The notes: generated from the sequence alone by a model not told the origin. Positions 1-9,559 are shown, counted from the stretch's first letter. The stretch: 64,000 bases of DNA from Scopulibacillus daqui (GCF_016908855.1 NZ_JAFBER010000004.1:124001-188000), one strand, 5' to 3'. Made by a program: numbers and translations.

Positions 1-1682
1 AAATTGAGAATTGTTTCTATAAATGATAAATTTCTTAGACCGAGAAAGTCCATTTTTAATAACCCTAAATCTTCAAGCACATCCATCGTATATTGCGTCA
101 CAGGGATATTCTCATGGCCTTCCTGAAGAGGAACCTTTGCCGACAGAGGAGCTTCGCTGATTACCACACCCGCAGCATGAATGGACGTATGTCTGGGAAC
201 GCCTTCAACGGCTTTAGCAAGCTGATAGAGACGGAATAGCTCCTTCGATTGTTTGAGATGCTCGCGAATTTGATGCGATTCTTGATAAGCTTGATCCAGC
301 GTTACGCCGGGACGGGAAGGAATCAGCTTCGCCAGCCGGTCAATTTTTGCTGAATCAATGCCTAATGCTTTACCGACATCCCTTATAGCGGCTTTGGCCG
401 CTAATGTGCCAAAAGTAATAATTTGGGCGACATGGCCGCTACCGTATTTCTCGAAAACATACCGGATCATCCGGTCCCGGTCTTTATCGGGAAAATCAAT
501 ATCAATATCCGGCATTGTTACACGTTCAGGATTCAAAAACCGTTCAAACAGCAAATGATATTTCAATGGATCAACATCAGTAATTTCAAGGACATAAGCG
601 ACTAAGGAACCTGCTGCAGAGCCTCTGCCGGGTCCCGGCATTGAACCGGTCTCCCTTGCGTAGCGAATAACATCCCAAATAATTAGAAAGTAGTCATTAA
701 ACCCCATTTGATCAATGACCGCTAATTCATCATCCAGACGTTTTTGGATTGTATCATTTATTTCTGCATATCTTTTCTTTAAGCCTTTTTGGCATTGATT
801 GCGCAAATATTCTTTACTTGTCCACCCTTTAGGCAAGTTAAACTTGGGAAGGACCACCTGATTGAAAGAAAATTCAACACGGCATTGGAACGCAATTTTT
901 TCTGTATTAGTGATGGCATCGGGATATGATTCAAACAAAGACGCCATTTCCTGAGGAGATTTAAGATAATACTCGTCATTAATGGGTTTGTTTTCATTTC
1001 CGTCTAAGCTTTCCCCCTCGCGGATACAGGCTAAGCACTGGTAAGCAAGGGCATCGGCCTTTTCAAGATAATGGACATCATTCGAAGCGGCAAGAGGGAT
1101 ATCCAACGCTTTGCTTATTTTTAAAATTTCAAGCTGGCATTCCTTTTCAACCGGCATGCCGTGATCTTGGAGCTCCAAATAAAAGCGGCCGGGAAAAAGC
1201 TCTTTATAATATTGGGCTAGACGGTATGCTTTTTGTCTGTCCCCATTTAGAAGGGTTGTTTCAACATCTCCTTTTATTCCTGAAGAGAGAACAATGAGAC
1301 CTTCTTTATAGTCTTCCAGCTGGCTTCTTTTCAGCCTTTTGGCTTTGGCGGCAGAAGTTTGCAATAAAGTACTTAATTTGACTAAATTCTCATAGCCAGA
1401 TTGATCTTGCGCCAGTAAAATAAGCGAATGATCTCTAGGGGCAGTTTCTCTTAACTTCGACCCGCTGCCATTCTCCATATAGACTTCCATGCCTATGACA
1501 GGATGGATGCCTTCTTCTTGGCAAGCCTTATAAAAAGGAATGACACCGTACAGGACATTCGAATCCGTAATGGCAAGCGCTTTATACCCTTGAGACTTTG
1601 CCTTCGCAACCAGGCTTTTAATGCGGCATGAACTGTCAAGCAAACTGTATTCGCTATGTACATGTAGATGGATAAAAGCCAT
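1..1682 (-). CDS. dnaE: DNA polymerase III alpha subunit DnaE, N-terminal half (partial)
   Basis: This is the 5' part of dnaE, with about 560 codons in the window and the rest beyond the left edge. DnaE is the error-prone replicative polymerase that extends primers on the lagging strand in Firmicutes. The product starts MAFIHLHVHSEYSLLDS, the His-rich N-terminus of the PHP domain. The palm motif GRGSAAGSLVAY lies near residue 350 and the catalytic acidic motif PDIDIDFPDKD near residue 390. The start ATG is at 1680-1682. It is divergent from ytrH, as in B. subtilis. Full-length relatives are about 1,100 residues, so roughly half is missing because of the window edge, not because of damage. Confidence 0.96.
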   Translation of the reverse strand, partial: MAFIHLHVHSEYSLLDSSCRIKSLVAKAKSQGYKALAITDSNVLYGVIPFYKACQEEGIHPVIGMEVYMENGSGSKLRETAPRDHSLILLAQDQSGYENLVKLSTLLQTSAAKAKRLKRSQLEDYKEGLIVLSSGIKGDVETTLLNGDRQKAYRLAQYYKELFPGRFYLELQDHGMPVEKECQLEILKISKALDIPLAASNDVHYLEKADALAYQCLACIREGESLDGNENKPINDEYYLKSPQEMASLFESYPDAITNTEKIAFQCRVEFSFNQVVLPKFNLPKGWTSKEYLRNQCQKGLKKRYAEINDTIQKRLDDELAVIDQMGFNDYFLIIWDVIRYARETGSMPGPGRGSAAGSLVAYVLEITDVDPLKYHLLFERFLNPERVTMPDIDIDFPDKDRDRMIRYVFEKYGSGHVAQIITFGTLAAKAAIRDVGKALGIDSAKIDRLAKLIPSRPGVTLDQAYQESHQIREHLKQSKELFRLYQLAKAVEGVPRHTSIHAAGVVISEAPLSAKVPLQEGHENIPVTQYTMDVLEDLGLLKMDFLGLRNLSFIETILN

Positions 1683-1748
1683 TCTTTTCAACCCTCTCAA
1701 AGTCATTCCCGTTTTTTTTTTATTATAGTACACCTCAAAGAAAAAATG

Positions 1749-1777
1749 GTATACTTTCAAATCTTGTCCCATAGAAT
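1749..1777 (+). promoter_or_regulatory. candidate sigma-E promoter of ytrH-ytrI
   Basis: GTATACT (1749-1755) and CATAGAAT (1770-1777), separated by 14 bases, resemble the mother-cell sigma-E -35 and -10 elements. They lie about 30 bp upstream of ytrH. The B. subtilis ytrHI pair is known to be sporulation-controlled, which fits. Assigned by eye. Confidence 0.5.
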
Positions 1778-1805
1778 GGTACAAAGATGGGAGGAGCTCT
1801 TAACC

Positions 1806-2138
1806 ATGGATTTTCGGACATTTGCAACGATGGCGATTATGAACTTTTTCATTTCCTTCGGCGTCTTAATCGGCGGTTGCTTCATAGGCGGGATCGGGGC
1901 ATTTTTGGTCAGCCGCCCGCCTTTAAGCGAAATGAATAACCTTGCAGCAAATATGAAAATCTGGGCGATCGTTACTGCCATTGGCGGCACTTTCGATACA
2001 ATAGAACGACTAGAAAAAGGGTTCCTTGACGGTACGCCAAGCGAAGTCGTTAAACACCTGCTCCTGATTGCTTCTGCCATGACCGGTGCACATACGGCAA
2101 CGATGATTGTGCATTGGTTTACCCAGCGGGAGTTATAA
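1806..2138 (+). CDS. ytrH: sporulation membrane protein YtrH
   Basis: A 110-residue protein starting MDFRTFATMAIMNFF, matching the size and hydrophobic pattern of YtrH. In B. subtilis YtrH is made in the mother cell and is needed for efficient sporulation. Two hydrophobic segments are visible (about residues 8-33 and 48-60), with another at 85-103, so it is a small polytopic membrane protein. The ATG at 1806 was chosen over an in-frame ATG at 1668 because GGGAGGAG sits just upstream, and because the longer form would overlap dnaE and run through the promoter. ytrI follows after 3 bases, forming a two-gene operon. Confidence 0.9.
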   Translation: MDFRTFATMAIMNFFISFGVLIGGCFIGGIGAFLVSRPPLSEMNNLAANMKIWAIVTAIGGTFDTIERLEKGFLDGTPSEVVKHLLLIASAMTGAHTATMIVHWFTQREL

Positions 2139-2141
2139 AAA

Positions 2142-2654
2142 TTGCGAATCCCTCCATATTATCGAATACCGAGCTGGCAGCGTTTCTTATCTGGCGTCGC
2201 CATCGGCATGATCATCGGCTTTTTATTTTTTGTGCTATTATTCGGCTTGGCGCAAGAACGGCAAATAAACAAAATTAAGGAGCAGGCTACAGAGATAAAA
2301 TCATTAGAAAATGACAAACGGGCGTTATTGGAAGATCAAGATAAAGAAAATAAAGAATTGGAAAAGAAACTTAAAGTTCAAGATGTACAAGTCAACATTC
2401 TATCTAGCCAAAGAATCAATTTGGACAGAATTGTTCGTTATGAGCTGGAACAGCAAATTTCTGAACGGCTGCATTCTCTTATAAAAAATGACATTGAGTC
2501 AGTTGCTGTTAATAAAGAGCTTATCTACAAAGCTGTTGAAGGACATCCATTTACCATTGATAAAAATTCCTATTACTTTAAAGTTAAAAGTCTTGTCATC
2601 TATTCGGTTATTGAAATTAATGTTGTACCCGTTCAGCCAAAAAAGAAAACATAA
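2142..2654 (+). CDS. ytrI: sporulation membrane protein YtrI
   Basis: A 170-residue protein with one N-terminal transmembrane segment (about residues 17-38), followed by a Lys/Glu-rich coiled coil (about 40-90) and a C-terminal domain ending PVQPKKKT. This is the architecture of YtrI, the partner of YtrH in sporulation. The start is TTG, read from GGGAG at the end of ytrH; no better start exists. A weak hairpin (CTTGCC-GATT-GGCAAG, 2701-2716) follows the gene. Confidence 0.85.
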   Translation: MRIPPYYRIPSWQRFLSGVAIGMIIGFLFFVLLFGLAQERQINKIKEQATEIKSLENDKRALLEDQDKENKELEKKLKVQDVQVNILSSQRINLDRIVRYELEQQISERLHSLIKNDIESVAVNKELIYKAVEGHPFTIDKNSYYFKVKSLVIYSVIEINVVPVQPKKKT

Positions 2655-2724
2655 GAAACCTGGCCAGCGCCATTGCATGCTTTCCCAGTGCATAAAGATA
2701 CTTGCCGATTGGCAAGCTTTCTAT

Positions 2725-3657
2725 TTAAGCCATTTGGCACGCATGATTTAAATCATTTAACACTTGTTCTGTTTCTTCCCAAGAATAAATGGTCGCCCCA
2801 GCTGCATTAGGATGGCCGCCGCCGCCGTAGCGCTCTGCAATGGTATTGACTACGATTCCTTTTGAACGAAGACGCACTCTAATTTGATCCTTTTCTTCTA
2901 TAAAGAACACCCATGCTTTAATATTTTCTACGTTTGAGAATGTGTTCACTAGAAGAGAGGCTTCTGCAGGCGTTACTGAAAAAGATTCCATCAGATCTAA
3001 AGTGATTTTCATGCATCCTACACCATGTTCGTTCAATGCAAAGTTCTGCAGCACATAGCCTTCTAATCTTGTTAAATGAAGCGACGATTTATAAAGGTTA
3101 TCATGAAGGATTTGCCGATCAAAATCTTTCTTTACAAGCAATGCCGCCTTTTTTAAAGTTTCCGGGCTTGTCGAAAATAAAAACCGGCCGGTATCGCCTA
3201 CAATGCCTGCATACAAGAGCCTCGCCGCTTCATTTGACATATGAAAATCGGGACGGGCTTCATACATATCAACAATCATTTCACTGACAGAACTGGCATC
3301 TGTATTGACCAGAACAATATCGCCGTATGGATCAACATTAGGATGATGGTCAATTTTAATTAATTTTTCTCCCATTGTATATCTTTGGTCGCTCACTCTT
3401 TCTTGATTTGCTGTATCGCAAACAATAACTAAAGCTCCCGAATAAACATCATCCTCTATTTGATCCATGCGATTTAAAAAGGTTAAGGACGGCACTTCTT
3501 CACCGACTGCATATACCTTTTTTTCCGGGTAATTATCCTTGATAAAACAGGCCAGCCCGCCTTGAGAACCTATGGCATCAGGATCCGGCCGGATATGCCT
3601 GTGAATAATAATTGTGTCATAAGACTCAATTGCTTTAAAAATTTCTTCTAGAATCAT
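2725..3657 (-). CDS. nrnA: bifunctional oligoribonuclease / pAp phosphatase NrnA
   Basis: A 310-residue DHH/DHHA1-family phosphoesterase. NrnA degrades nanoRNA (2-5 nt) and hydrolyses pAp to AMP in the cytoplasm. Visible motifs are RHIRPDPDAIGSQ near residue 20 (metal-binding Asp residues), VCDTAN near 80, the DHH signature IDHHPN near 103, and the C-terminal substrate-binding GGGGHPNAAG. Length matches the family (about 313). The start ATG at 3657 follows AGGGGG. It is also known as YtqI and holds the same place between ytrI and ytpI as in B. subtilis. Confidence 0.95.
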   Translation of the reverse strand: MILEEIFKAIESYDTIIIHRHIRPDPDAIGSQGGLACFIKDNYPEKKVYAVGEEVPSLTFLNRMDQIEDDVYSGALVIVCDTANQERVSDQRYTMGEKLIKIDHHPNVDPYGDIVLVNTDASSVSEMIVDMYEARPDFHMSNEAARLLYAGIVGDTGRFLFSTSPETLKKAALLVKKDFDRQILHDNLYKSSLHLTRLEGYVLQNFALNEHGVGCMKITLDLMESFSVTPAEASLLVNTFSNVENIKAWVFFIEEKDQIRVRLRSKGIVVNTIAERYGGGGHPNAAGATIYSWEETEQVLNDLNHACQMA

Positions 3658-3755
3658 AGTGTTTCCCCCTGAAATTATTTTAAAATGATTAGCAATTGTG
3701 CAAAAAAAGCGTTAGAATAAATGTAAGAACTTTCATCTTGGAGGGTTGTCATTTT

Positions 3756-4079
3756 ATGCCAACGTTTATCATCCTCATCGTTCTTGCTCTCATGGCTTTT
3801 ATTTTCTACCGCATTAAGGTCTGGCGGATCCAAGAGCCTTATAAAAAGCTCTGGACAAGTTCTAAAGCGCATATTGCTATGGGCGCTTTCCTTTTCTTCT
3901 TTGGATTGAACAGGATTCTTTTCAGGCCTTCGAAAATCAGCATTATCGTTTGCGCTATTTTCATGTTATACGGCGCCTTTATTATTTACAGCGGCATCAA
4001 AGCATTCCGGCATTATTTGCCTTTGGCAGTTAAAGAGGCCGAAGATAATTACCGGGAGACCGCTAATAACGGTCAATAA
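3756..4079 (+). CDS. ytpI: YtpI family membrane protein
   Basis: A 107-residue hydrophobic protein starting MPTFIILIVLALMAFIFY. It has three predicted membrane segments (about residues 2-18, 39-57 and 61-80) and a polar C-terminal tail. It matches YtpI in size and position; the function is unknown in the literature I know. The ATG at 3756 follows GGAGG. The 3' end overlaps the convergent ytoI by 17 bp, so neither gene has a terminator of its own between them. Confidence 0.88.
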   Translation: MPTFIILIVLALMAFIFYRIKVWRIQEPYKKLWTSSKAHIAMGAFLFFFGLNRILFRPSKISIIVCAIFMLYGAFIIYSGIKAFRHYLPLAVKEAEDNYRETANNGQ

Positions 4080-5388
4080 ATTGAACGATCAAAAAGGCCT
4101 TGCATACAACGACGCCTTTATGATACATTTCAATGTCGATTTTTCCATAACGGCGGGTAATTTCTAAAATTTTCGGCTGAATTTCAATAGTTGATTCAAT
4201 TTGAACGGGCTTTAAGAAATACAGGGTGACATTTTCTACGACAAGGTCGCCCTTTCTTTGTTTATTAAGAACTCTTCGCCCCACTGTTGTTACGATCGAG
4301 GATACAACGCCATAGGACAGTGTCCCTAAATAATTGGTCATTTGCGGCGTCACATCAAACTGGTATAATTCATTATTCCGTTTCGAACAATCGGTCAGCT
4401 GAGCTTCAATAAGATCCTCTATGGTTTCCCCTACTTGCGGCTGCTGCTGAACCATCTGCATCGCTTTAAGAACATCCTGTCTCGTAATAATCCCAAGGAG
4501 TTTATGGATATCATCAACAACCGGCAGACACTCAATGCCTTCCCAGATCATATTATGTGCAGCTGCAGCAACAGACGTTGTCGGATTAACAACCATCGGA
4601 TTTCTCGTCATCACTTGCTCAATGCGATTATTCACGTCTTCGCCAATAATGTCTTTCGACGTGACTATTCCTTGCACTTTCATGTCCTTATCAATAACCG
4701 GATAGCGGCTGTGGGTCGTTTTGCGATTCATTTCATGCCACTTTCCTACTTTGTCGTCACCATACAGAAAATCGGTATCCTCAATTGGAATCAAAATATC
4801 TGAGACGTGAAGAATTTCCTTTTTAATGAGCTGATCATAAATCGCACGGTTAATTTTTGTCGCAACCGTAAAAGTATCATAAGATGTTGAAATCAAGGGA
4901 AGTTTCAGCTCATCAGCTAATTTTTTAACCGATTCTTCCGCGTCAAAGCCGCCGGTAATTAAAACGCCCATTCCAGCCCTCAAAGCTATTTCATGAACGT
5001 TATCCCGGTTCCCTACAATCAATAGCCCGCCTGCATCAACATAACGCATCATCGCTTCTAACTTCATCGCCCCGATGACAAAACGGTTTAAAGTCTTATA
5101 TAACCCTTCACGGCCTCCCAAAACTTGTCCGTCTACAACATTGACCACTTCAGCATAGGTCAGTTTTTCAATATTTCCTTTATCTTTTTTCTCAATTCTA
5201 ATCGTGCCGACACGTTCAATCGTGCTGACATAGCCTTGATTTTCGGCATCCTTAATTGCCCGGTAAGCGGTTCCTTCACTCACTTGAAGCGCCTTAGCAA
5301 TTTGCCGGACAGAAATTTTATGTCCTATTTCCAATTTTTTTATATAGGATAAAATCTGCTCATGTTTTGTCGCCAATTCATTCACCAA
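4063..5388 (-). CDS. ytoI: YtoI: HTH-DRTGG-CBS-hotdog regulatory protein
   Basis: A 441-residue protein with four parts. A DeoR/GntR-like helix-turn-helix lies at about 20-58 (ISVRQIAKALQVSEGTAYRA). A DRTGG domain lies at about 75-190. Two CBS domains lie at about 195-310; the second contains MTRNPMVV and ends IITRQDVLKAM. A hotdog thioesterase-like domain runs from about 330 to the end. This matches YtoI of B. subtilis. A transcription factor or sensor responding to an adenosyl nucleotide and an acyl ligand is plausible, but the role is not established. The start is TTG at 5388 with GTG as next codon; the ribosome site is weak, so the exact start is uncertain. Confidence 0.9.
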   Translation of the reverse strand: MVNELATKHEQILSYIKKLEIGHKISVRQIAKALQVSEGTAYRAIKDAENQGYVSTIERVGTIRIEKKDKGNIEKLTYAEVVNVVDGQVLGGREGLYKTLNRFVIGAMKLEAMMRYVDAGGLLIVGNRDNVHEIALRAGMGVLITGGFDAEESVKKLADELKLPLISTSYDTFTVATKINRAIYDQLIKKEILHVSDILIPIEDTDFLYGDDKVGKWHEMNRKTTHSRYPVIDKDMKVQGIVTSKDIIGEDVNNRIEQVMTRNPMVVNPTTSVAAAAHNMIWEGIECLPVVDDIHKLLGIITRQDVLKAMQMVQQQPQVGETIEDLIEAQLTDCSKRNNELYQFDVTPQMTNYLGTLSYGVVSSIVTTVGRRVLNKQRKGDLVVENVTLYFLKPVQIESTIEIQPKILEITRRYGKIDIEMYHKGVVVCKAFLIVQFIDRY

Positions 5389-5458
5389 ACTTTCATAATA
5401 AAGAAAACTCTGCTAGTGCCAGTTTCTATTGCCGAGTCATTCCTGATTGTATGAGAAC

Positions 5459-5483
5459 AAGCGGATCAACAAAAGATCCGCTT
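5459..5483 (-). terminator. hairpin after ytkL
   Basis: A perfect 9-bp stem (AAGCGGATC / GATCCGCTT) with a 7-base loop lies directly downstream of ytkL. The T-tract after it is poor, so termination strength is uncertain. Confidence 0.5.
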
Positions 5484-5490
5484 ATCTTGC

Positions 5491-6174
5491 TTACAATTCG
5501 ATTGATCCGCCGGAAACCAGAGCATTTCCTTTGCCTTTTAATTTTGATACAAAGTCTACTGGATCCTGCTCGATGACGGGGAATGTATTGTAATGAATCG
5601 GGACGACTGTTTTGGCTTGAAGCCATTCAGCGGCTGTTAATGCATCTTCAGGACCCATTGTGAAATTATCGCCGATAGGAAGGAATGCTAAGTCAATTTG
5701 ATGCCTTTCGCCAATTAATTTCATATCAGAGAAGAGCGCTGTATCTCCTGCATGATAGATGGTTTTTCCGTCAATTTCTAGTATAACGCCGGCTGGCATG
5801 CCTGTATAAACAATTCTTTGATTGTCTTCTTCCGTATAACTGGAACCATGGAATGCCTGAGTTAATTTGACCCTGCCAAAGTCAAAGTTAAACCCGCCTC
5901 CAATAGACATACCGTGCGTGTTAAGGCCTTTCCAGCCCAGATATGTAGCGATTTCTGCAATGCCAATCACTAGAGCATTATTTTTCTTTGCAAGTTCCAC
6001 CGTATCGCCGAGGTGATCATTATGGCCGTGTGTAAGAATAATGACATCAATTTTCGGCAAATCTCCGACGCTGATATTCGCTTGGCTATTTCCTGTAATA
6101 AAAGGATCAATGATAATATTAGCCTTTGATGATTCAATGAGAACAACCGAATGTCCATGATAAGTAACTTTCAT
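5491..6174 (-). CDS. ytkL: metal-dependent hydrolase, UPF0173 (YtkL)
   Basis: A 227-residue metallo-beta-lactamase-fold protein. The zinc motif [10 protein letters not shown] lies near residues 49-58. Further metal ligands are HAGDTALF near 140 and VPIHYNTFP near 192. Size and motifs fit the UPF0173 group (YtkL). The substrate is unknown. The start ATG at 6174 follows GGGAGGAAGG. It is monocistronic between ytoI and a gene-poor stretch. Confidence 0.92.
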   Translation of the reverse strand: MKVTYHGHSVVLIESSKANIIIDPFITGNSQANISVGDLPKIDVIILTHGHNDHLGDTVELAKKNNALVIGIAEIATYLGWKGLNTHGMSIGGGFNFDFGRVKLTQAFHGSSYTEEDNQRIVYTGMPAGVILEIDGKTIYHAGDTALFSDMKLIGERHQIDLAFLPIGDNFTMGPEDALTAAEWLQAKTVVPIHYNTFPVIEQDPVDFVSKLKGKGNALVSGGSIEL

Positions 6175-6703
6175 TCTGCCTTCCTCCCATTTTTTTATTG
6201 TGCTGATCTACAAGTTTAGCAATAGTTAACTTTTTTCTCCTTTTGACTGCCACTTCTAAAAAAGGGGAAAATATTCTCTATTAATAATATAACCATGCTT
6301 GACGATACATTTCAATTAAATAGGGATGAATTCATGTATTGGGACGCCATTTAACTTTTCCTTTCTCGAATACGTTTTCATTCCATTTGCCAAACTTATC
6401 TCATGAATGCAGCCATGTATCGGACAAATAAGCATTTGATATGCTGCAGTCGTGTTCATCATCGTTCATTTGCCTGCAGCCTTAACATCGCTTATTCATA
6501 AGCTGCCATGTTCCATTAAAATTCGCATTAGAGGGTCAGACTGAGAAAAACCCCATCATTTCCACCTGTCTATTGCTTTTATTATAGAAAAGGCCGGCAT
6601 ATTCTTGCTGCAAAAATTTTTAAAATAAAGACTTAAATATTTCTCTATAAATTTAACTTATGGTAAATTAAAGTTAACCGTATCATTGATAGGAGTGTAA
6701 ATA
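6175..6703. other. gene-poor stretch upstream of the Xaa-Pro dipeptidase
   Basis: This 529-bp gap is AT-rich and holds no strong gene. It contains one candidate small minus-strand ORF (6316-6462, listed separately) and, near its right end, the ribosome site of the dipeptidase gene. No terminator-like hairpin or repeat was seen. Confidence 0.6.
6316..6462 (-). CDS. possible 48-residue Cys/His-containing peptide
   Basis: The ORF starts MMNTTAAYQML and contains a compact CPIHGCIH motif. It lies alone in a 529-bp gap. Codon use is not obviously random, and the CxxHxC pattern could bind metal. There is no convincing ribosome binding site, and I recognise no family. It may be spurious. Confidence 0.2.
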   Translation of the reverse strand: MMNTTAAYQMLICPIHGCIHEISLANGMKTYSRKEKLNGVPIHEFIPI

Positions 6704-7804
6704 ATGAATCAACGAATTAATCGCATACAACAATGGCTGCAGCAAAACGATTATCAGTTCGCATTTATATCCGATCCTACAAATGTTTTTTACTTGACCC
6801 GCTTCATGTGCGAACCACATGAACGCTTGTTAGGCCTATTTATCTTCCCTGAAAGCGAGCCATTTCTGATTTGTCCGCAAATGGAAGTGCATCAAGCCCG
6901 AAATGCTGGCTGGCATTTTGAATTAATCGGTTATCAAGACCACGAAGACCCATGGGAAAAAGTTGAGAAAGCCTTTCAAAACCGCAAACTGAATGGTTCG
7001 CCGACCGCGGCAATAGAAAAAGATACATTGCCATTTCAAAAAGCTATGTCTCTTCGCCGCTTGAATGAACAATTATCTTTTGCTTCCATTGAATCGTTTA
7101 TAGCTTCTTTAAGAATGATTAAAGACGAAAAGGAAATTGAAATATTGCAGAAAGCTGCGGAAATGGCTGATTATGCTGTCAATATCGGCGTTAATGCCAT
7201 TAAAAAAGGAAGAACTGAACAAGGGATTATCGCTGAAATAGAATATGAATTAACGAAACGCGGATATTCAGAAATGGCTTTTCCAACCATGGTGCTGGTT
7301 GGCGATAACAGCGCTTCCCCGCACGGACATCCCGGAAACCGGCAAATTAAAGAAGGTGATTTTGTTTTATTTGATTTAGGCGTTGTTGTTGACGGCTATT
7401 GTTCAGACATTACAAGAACTGTTTGTTACAAACATGCCAGCGATGAACAACAAGCCATTTATGAAACTGTCCTTGAAGCAAACCAAAAGGCTATCGAGGC
7501 GGCTAAATCCGGTGTCAGAATCGGTGACCTTGACCGATTGGCAAGAGATATTATCGCTGATAAGAATTATGGAGACTATTTCACCCATCGTTTAGGGCAC
7601 GGCTTAGGGCTTGGCGCACACGAAGCCCCGTCAATAAATGAAAGTAATGATGATCAATTAAAAAAGGGTATGGTCATCACCATCGAACCGGGTATATATG
7701 TTCCGGAAGTAGGCGGGGTTCGAATTGAAGATGACGTTTACATAAGTGAACAAGGACCCGTTACCTTGACAAAGTTCCCTAAAACACTGCAAATTATATC
7801 CTAA
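6704..7804 (+). CDS. pepQ: Xaa-Pro dipeptidase (M24 family)
   Basis: A 366-residue cytoplasmic metallopeptidase that cleaves X-Pro dipeptides. The creatinase N-terminal domain covers about residues 1-130 and the pita-bread catalytic domain the remainder. Metal-ligand motifs are all present: LFDLGVVVDGYCSD near 220, the His motif HRLGHGLGLGAH near 298, TIEPGIY near 325 and GVRIEDD near 341. It resembles B. subtilis YkvY and PepQ-type enzymes. The ATG follows TAGGAG. It is a single gene, convergent with ald across a shared terminator. It occupies a position in the backbone where B. subtilis has other genes. Confidence 0.9.
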   Translation: MNQRINRIQQWLQQNDYQFAFISDPTNVFYLTRFMCEPHERLLGLFIFPESEPFLICPQMEVHQARNAGWHFELIGYQDHEDPWEKVEKAFQNRKLNGSPTAAIEKDTLPFQKAMSLRRLNEQLSFASIESFIASLRMIKDEKEIEILQKAAEMADYAVNIGVNAIKKGRTEQGIIAEIEYELTKRGYSEMAFPTMVLVGDNSASPHGHPGNRQIKEGDFVLFDLGVVVDGYCSDITRTVCYKHASDEQQAIYETVLEANQKAIEAAKSGVRIGDLDRLARDIIADKNYGDYFTHRLGHGLGLGAHEAPSINESNDDQLKKGMVITIEPGIYVPEVGGVRIEDDVYISEQGPVTLTKFPKTLQIIS

Positions 7805-7813
7805 AAATAACAT

Positions 7814-7849
7814 AAACAATGCCTTCTCAAAAATGAGAAGGCATTGTTT
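7814..7849. terminator. bidirectional terminator between pepQ and ald
   Basis: A perfect 15-bp stem (AAACAATGCCTTCTC and its complement) with a 6-base loop lies between two convergent genes, with T-tracts on both sides. Confidence 0.9.
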
Positions 7850-7850
7850 A

Positions 7851-8975
7851 TTATACGTGTTGTTTTATTAAAGATTCAGCGTCTTTATATTCTACACCAT
7901 GAGCTTCCGCAACAGCCTTGAAAGTGACATAGCCGTCTAATGTATTCACACCTTTTAATAGGGCAGGATCATCAAGACAAGCCTTGACATACCCTTTATT
8001 AGCGATGTTCACGGCATAAGGCACGGTTACATTTGTCAGACCGATAGTTGAAGTTCTTGGCACAGCGCCCGGCATATTAGCTACAGCATAGTGTACGACA
8101 CCGTGCTTAACATAAGTTGGGTCATCATGCGTTGTAATCCGGTCTGTCGTTTCAAAAATACCGCCTTGGTCAATGGCAACATCAACGATAACAGAGCCTT
8201 CGCGCATTGACTTAATCATGTCTTCCGTTACAAGGCGAGGCGCCTTGGCACCAGGAATTAATACCGCTCCGATAACAAGATCGGATTCTTTCACTTCTTG
8301 AGCTATATTAAACGGATTAGATATGAGTGTATTAATGCTGTTGCCAAAAATATCATCTAGCTGGCGGAGCCTTTCCGGATTAAGGTCAAGAATTGTCACA
8401 TCAGCGCCTAACCCAACTGCAATTTTAGCAGCATTTGTACCCACAATGCCGCCGCCGACAATAGTCACTTTAGCACGCTTAACTCCCGGAATTCCGCCTA
8501 GTAAAATCCCTTTGCCGCCGTTAATTTTTTCAAGGAATTGCCCGCCGACTTGCGCAGCCATGCGTCCGGCAACTTCACTCATTGGCGTTAACAATGGTAA
8601 TGAACGATTAGGCAGCTGAACCGTTTCATAAGCAATGCCGACAACTTTATTATCAAGCAATGCCTTAGTCAATTCAGGTTCTGGAGCAAGATGGAGATAA
8701 GTAAATAGAATGAGTCCTTCATGGAAGAATGGATACTCTTCAGGAAGCGGTTCTTTAACCTTCATAACCATTTCAGCAGACCAAGCCTCTTTAGCGGACG
8801 GAACAATTCTGGCTCCAGCGCTTTGGTATTGTTCATCTGTAAAGTTTGATCCTATGCCTGCATTTGTTTCAATGAGAACTTCATGTCCCGCCTCAACAAG
8901 ATGGTGTACACCAGCCGGAGTCATTGCGACACGATTCTCGTTATTTTTTATCTCTCTAGGCACACCAATTCGCAT
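7851..8975 (-). CDS. ald: alanine dehydrogenase
   Basis: A 374-residue NAD-dependent enzyme interconverting L-alanine and pyruvate plus ammonia. It is used for alanine catabolism and is needed for normal sporulation in Bacillus. The N-terminus [17 protein letters not shown] is the family signature. The Rossmann motif [17 protein letters not shown] lies near residue 170, and the C-terminal domain contains [11 protein letters not shown]. Length matches the family (about 370-378). It is monocistronic, with about 180 bp of upstream sequence before the next gene. Confidence 0.97.
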   Translation of the reverse strand: MRIGVPREIKNNENRVAMTPAGVHHLVEAGHEVLIETNAGIGSNFTDEQYQSAGARIVPSAKEAWSAEMVMKVKEPLPEEYPFFHEGLILFTYLHLAPEPELTKALLDNKVVGIAYETVQLPNRSLPLLTPMSEVAGRMAAQVGGQFLEKINGGKGILLGGIPGVKRAKVTIVGGGIVGTNAAKIAVGLGADVTILDLNPERLRQLDDIFGNSINTLISNPFNIAQEVKESDLVIGAVLIPGAKAPRLVTEDMIKSMREGSVIVDVAIDQGGIFETTDRITTHDDPTYVKHGVVHYAVANMPGAVPRTSTIGLTNVTVPYAVNIANKGYVKACLDDPALLKGVNTLDGYVTFKAVAEAHGVEYKDAESLIKQHV

Positions 8976-9154
8976 ACATTATTCCCCCTAAAATATTCTA
9001 TTATTTTTTCCGAATGGATAGATAACAAATTATGAAATCCCTTACATCTGAATCGTACGCCTTTTTTGGGACTTTTTCAAGTCAAAATGATAAAGCTGAT
9101 AGAAGTTCGAAAATTAAGATTCTGTTCCTTACTGCTTGGGGGAAGATATCTGTC

Positions 9155-9517
9155 TTACTTTTGCCAGACCCATGTATATAATTCTTCATTACTGTTAATG
9201 ACTCTCACATCCAATTTATCGATATTTTTATAACTGTGCCGTTTTAAAGCATTAACCATATCTTCAGCTTTCGCTTTTTTTGACACGTTCAGAAGCTGAT
9301 AAATCATTTTCACTTTCTTTTCAGCTTGCTTCCCTTTTATCACACGGCTGCCTTTTTCGAACTCGTATTCATCGGGGTTAACGTACTCCCATTCATACTC
9401 TGCCCCGTTCACTATAACCGTCGCCTTAAAAGAACGCTGATCTTCTAAGCTTGATGCATAACTAGTTAGAACTGGAACAAACAGCATACAAACTGTACAA
9501 ATCATCCACCGTTTCAT
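9155..9517 (-). CDS. YusW-like secreted protein
   Basis: A 120-residue protein with an N-terminal signal peptide (MKRWMICTVCMLFVPVLTSYAS, cleavage likely near residue 21) and a small C-terminal domain ending ELYTWVWQK. The pattern matches the YusW-like family of small secreted or membrane-anchored Bacillus proteins of unknown function. Its Shine-Dalgarno (GAGGTGA) lies inside a small hairpin (9527-9545). It lies downstream of ytkK in the same direction and may be co-transcribed with it. Confidence 0.7.
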   Translation of the reverse strand: MKRWMICTVCMLFVPVLTSYASSLEDQRSFKATVIVNGAEYEWEYVNPDEYEFEKGSRVIKGKQAEKKVKMIYQLLNVSKKAKAEDMVNALKRHSYKNIDKLDVRVINSNEELYTWVWQK

Positions 9518-9526
9518 AAAAAATCA

Positions 9527-9545
9527 CCTCATGTTTAACATGAGG
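9527..9545 (-). promoter_or_regulatory. hairpin covering the ribosome site of the YusW-like gene
   Basis: CCTCATG and CATGAGG pair around a 5-base loop. On the minus strand the 3' arm includes part of the GAGGTGA ribosome site of the downstream gene. It could weaken translation, or it could be the ytkK terminator, since T's follow on the minus strand (GATTTTTTATG). Confidence 0.45.
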
Positions 9546-9559
9546 AAAATGCTGCTTAT

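Noticed and set aside
1668-1805. N-terminal extension of ytrH from the ATG at 1668
   Set aside because: It would overlap dnaE and read through the probable promoter; the ATG at 1806 has the ribosome site.
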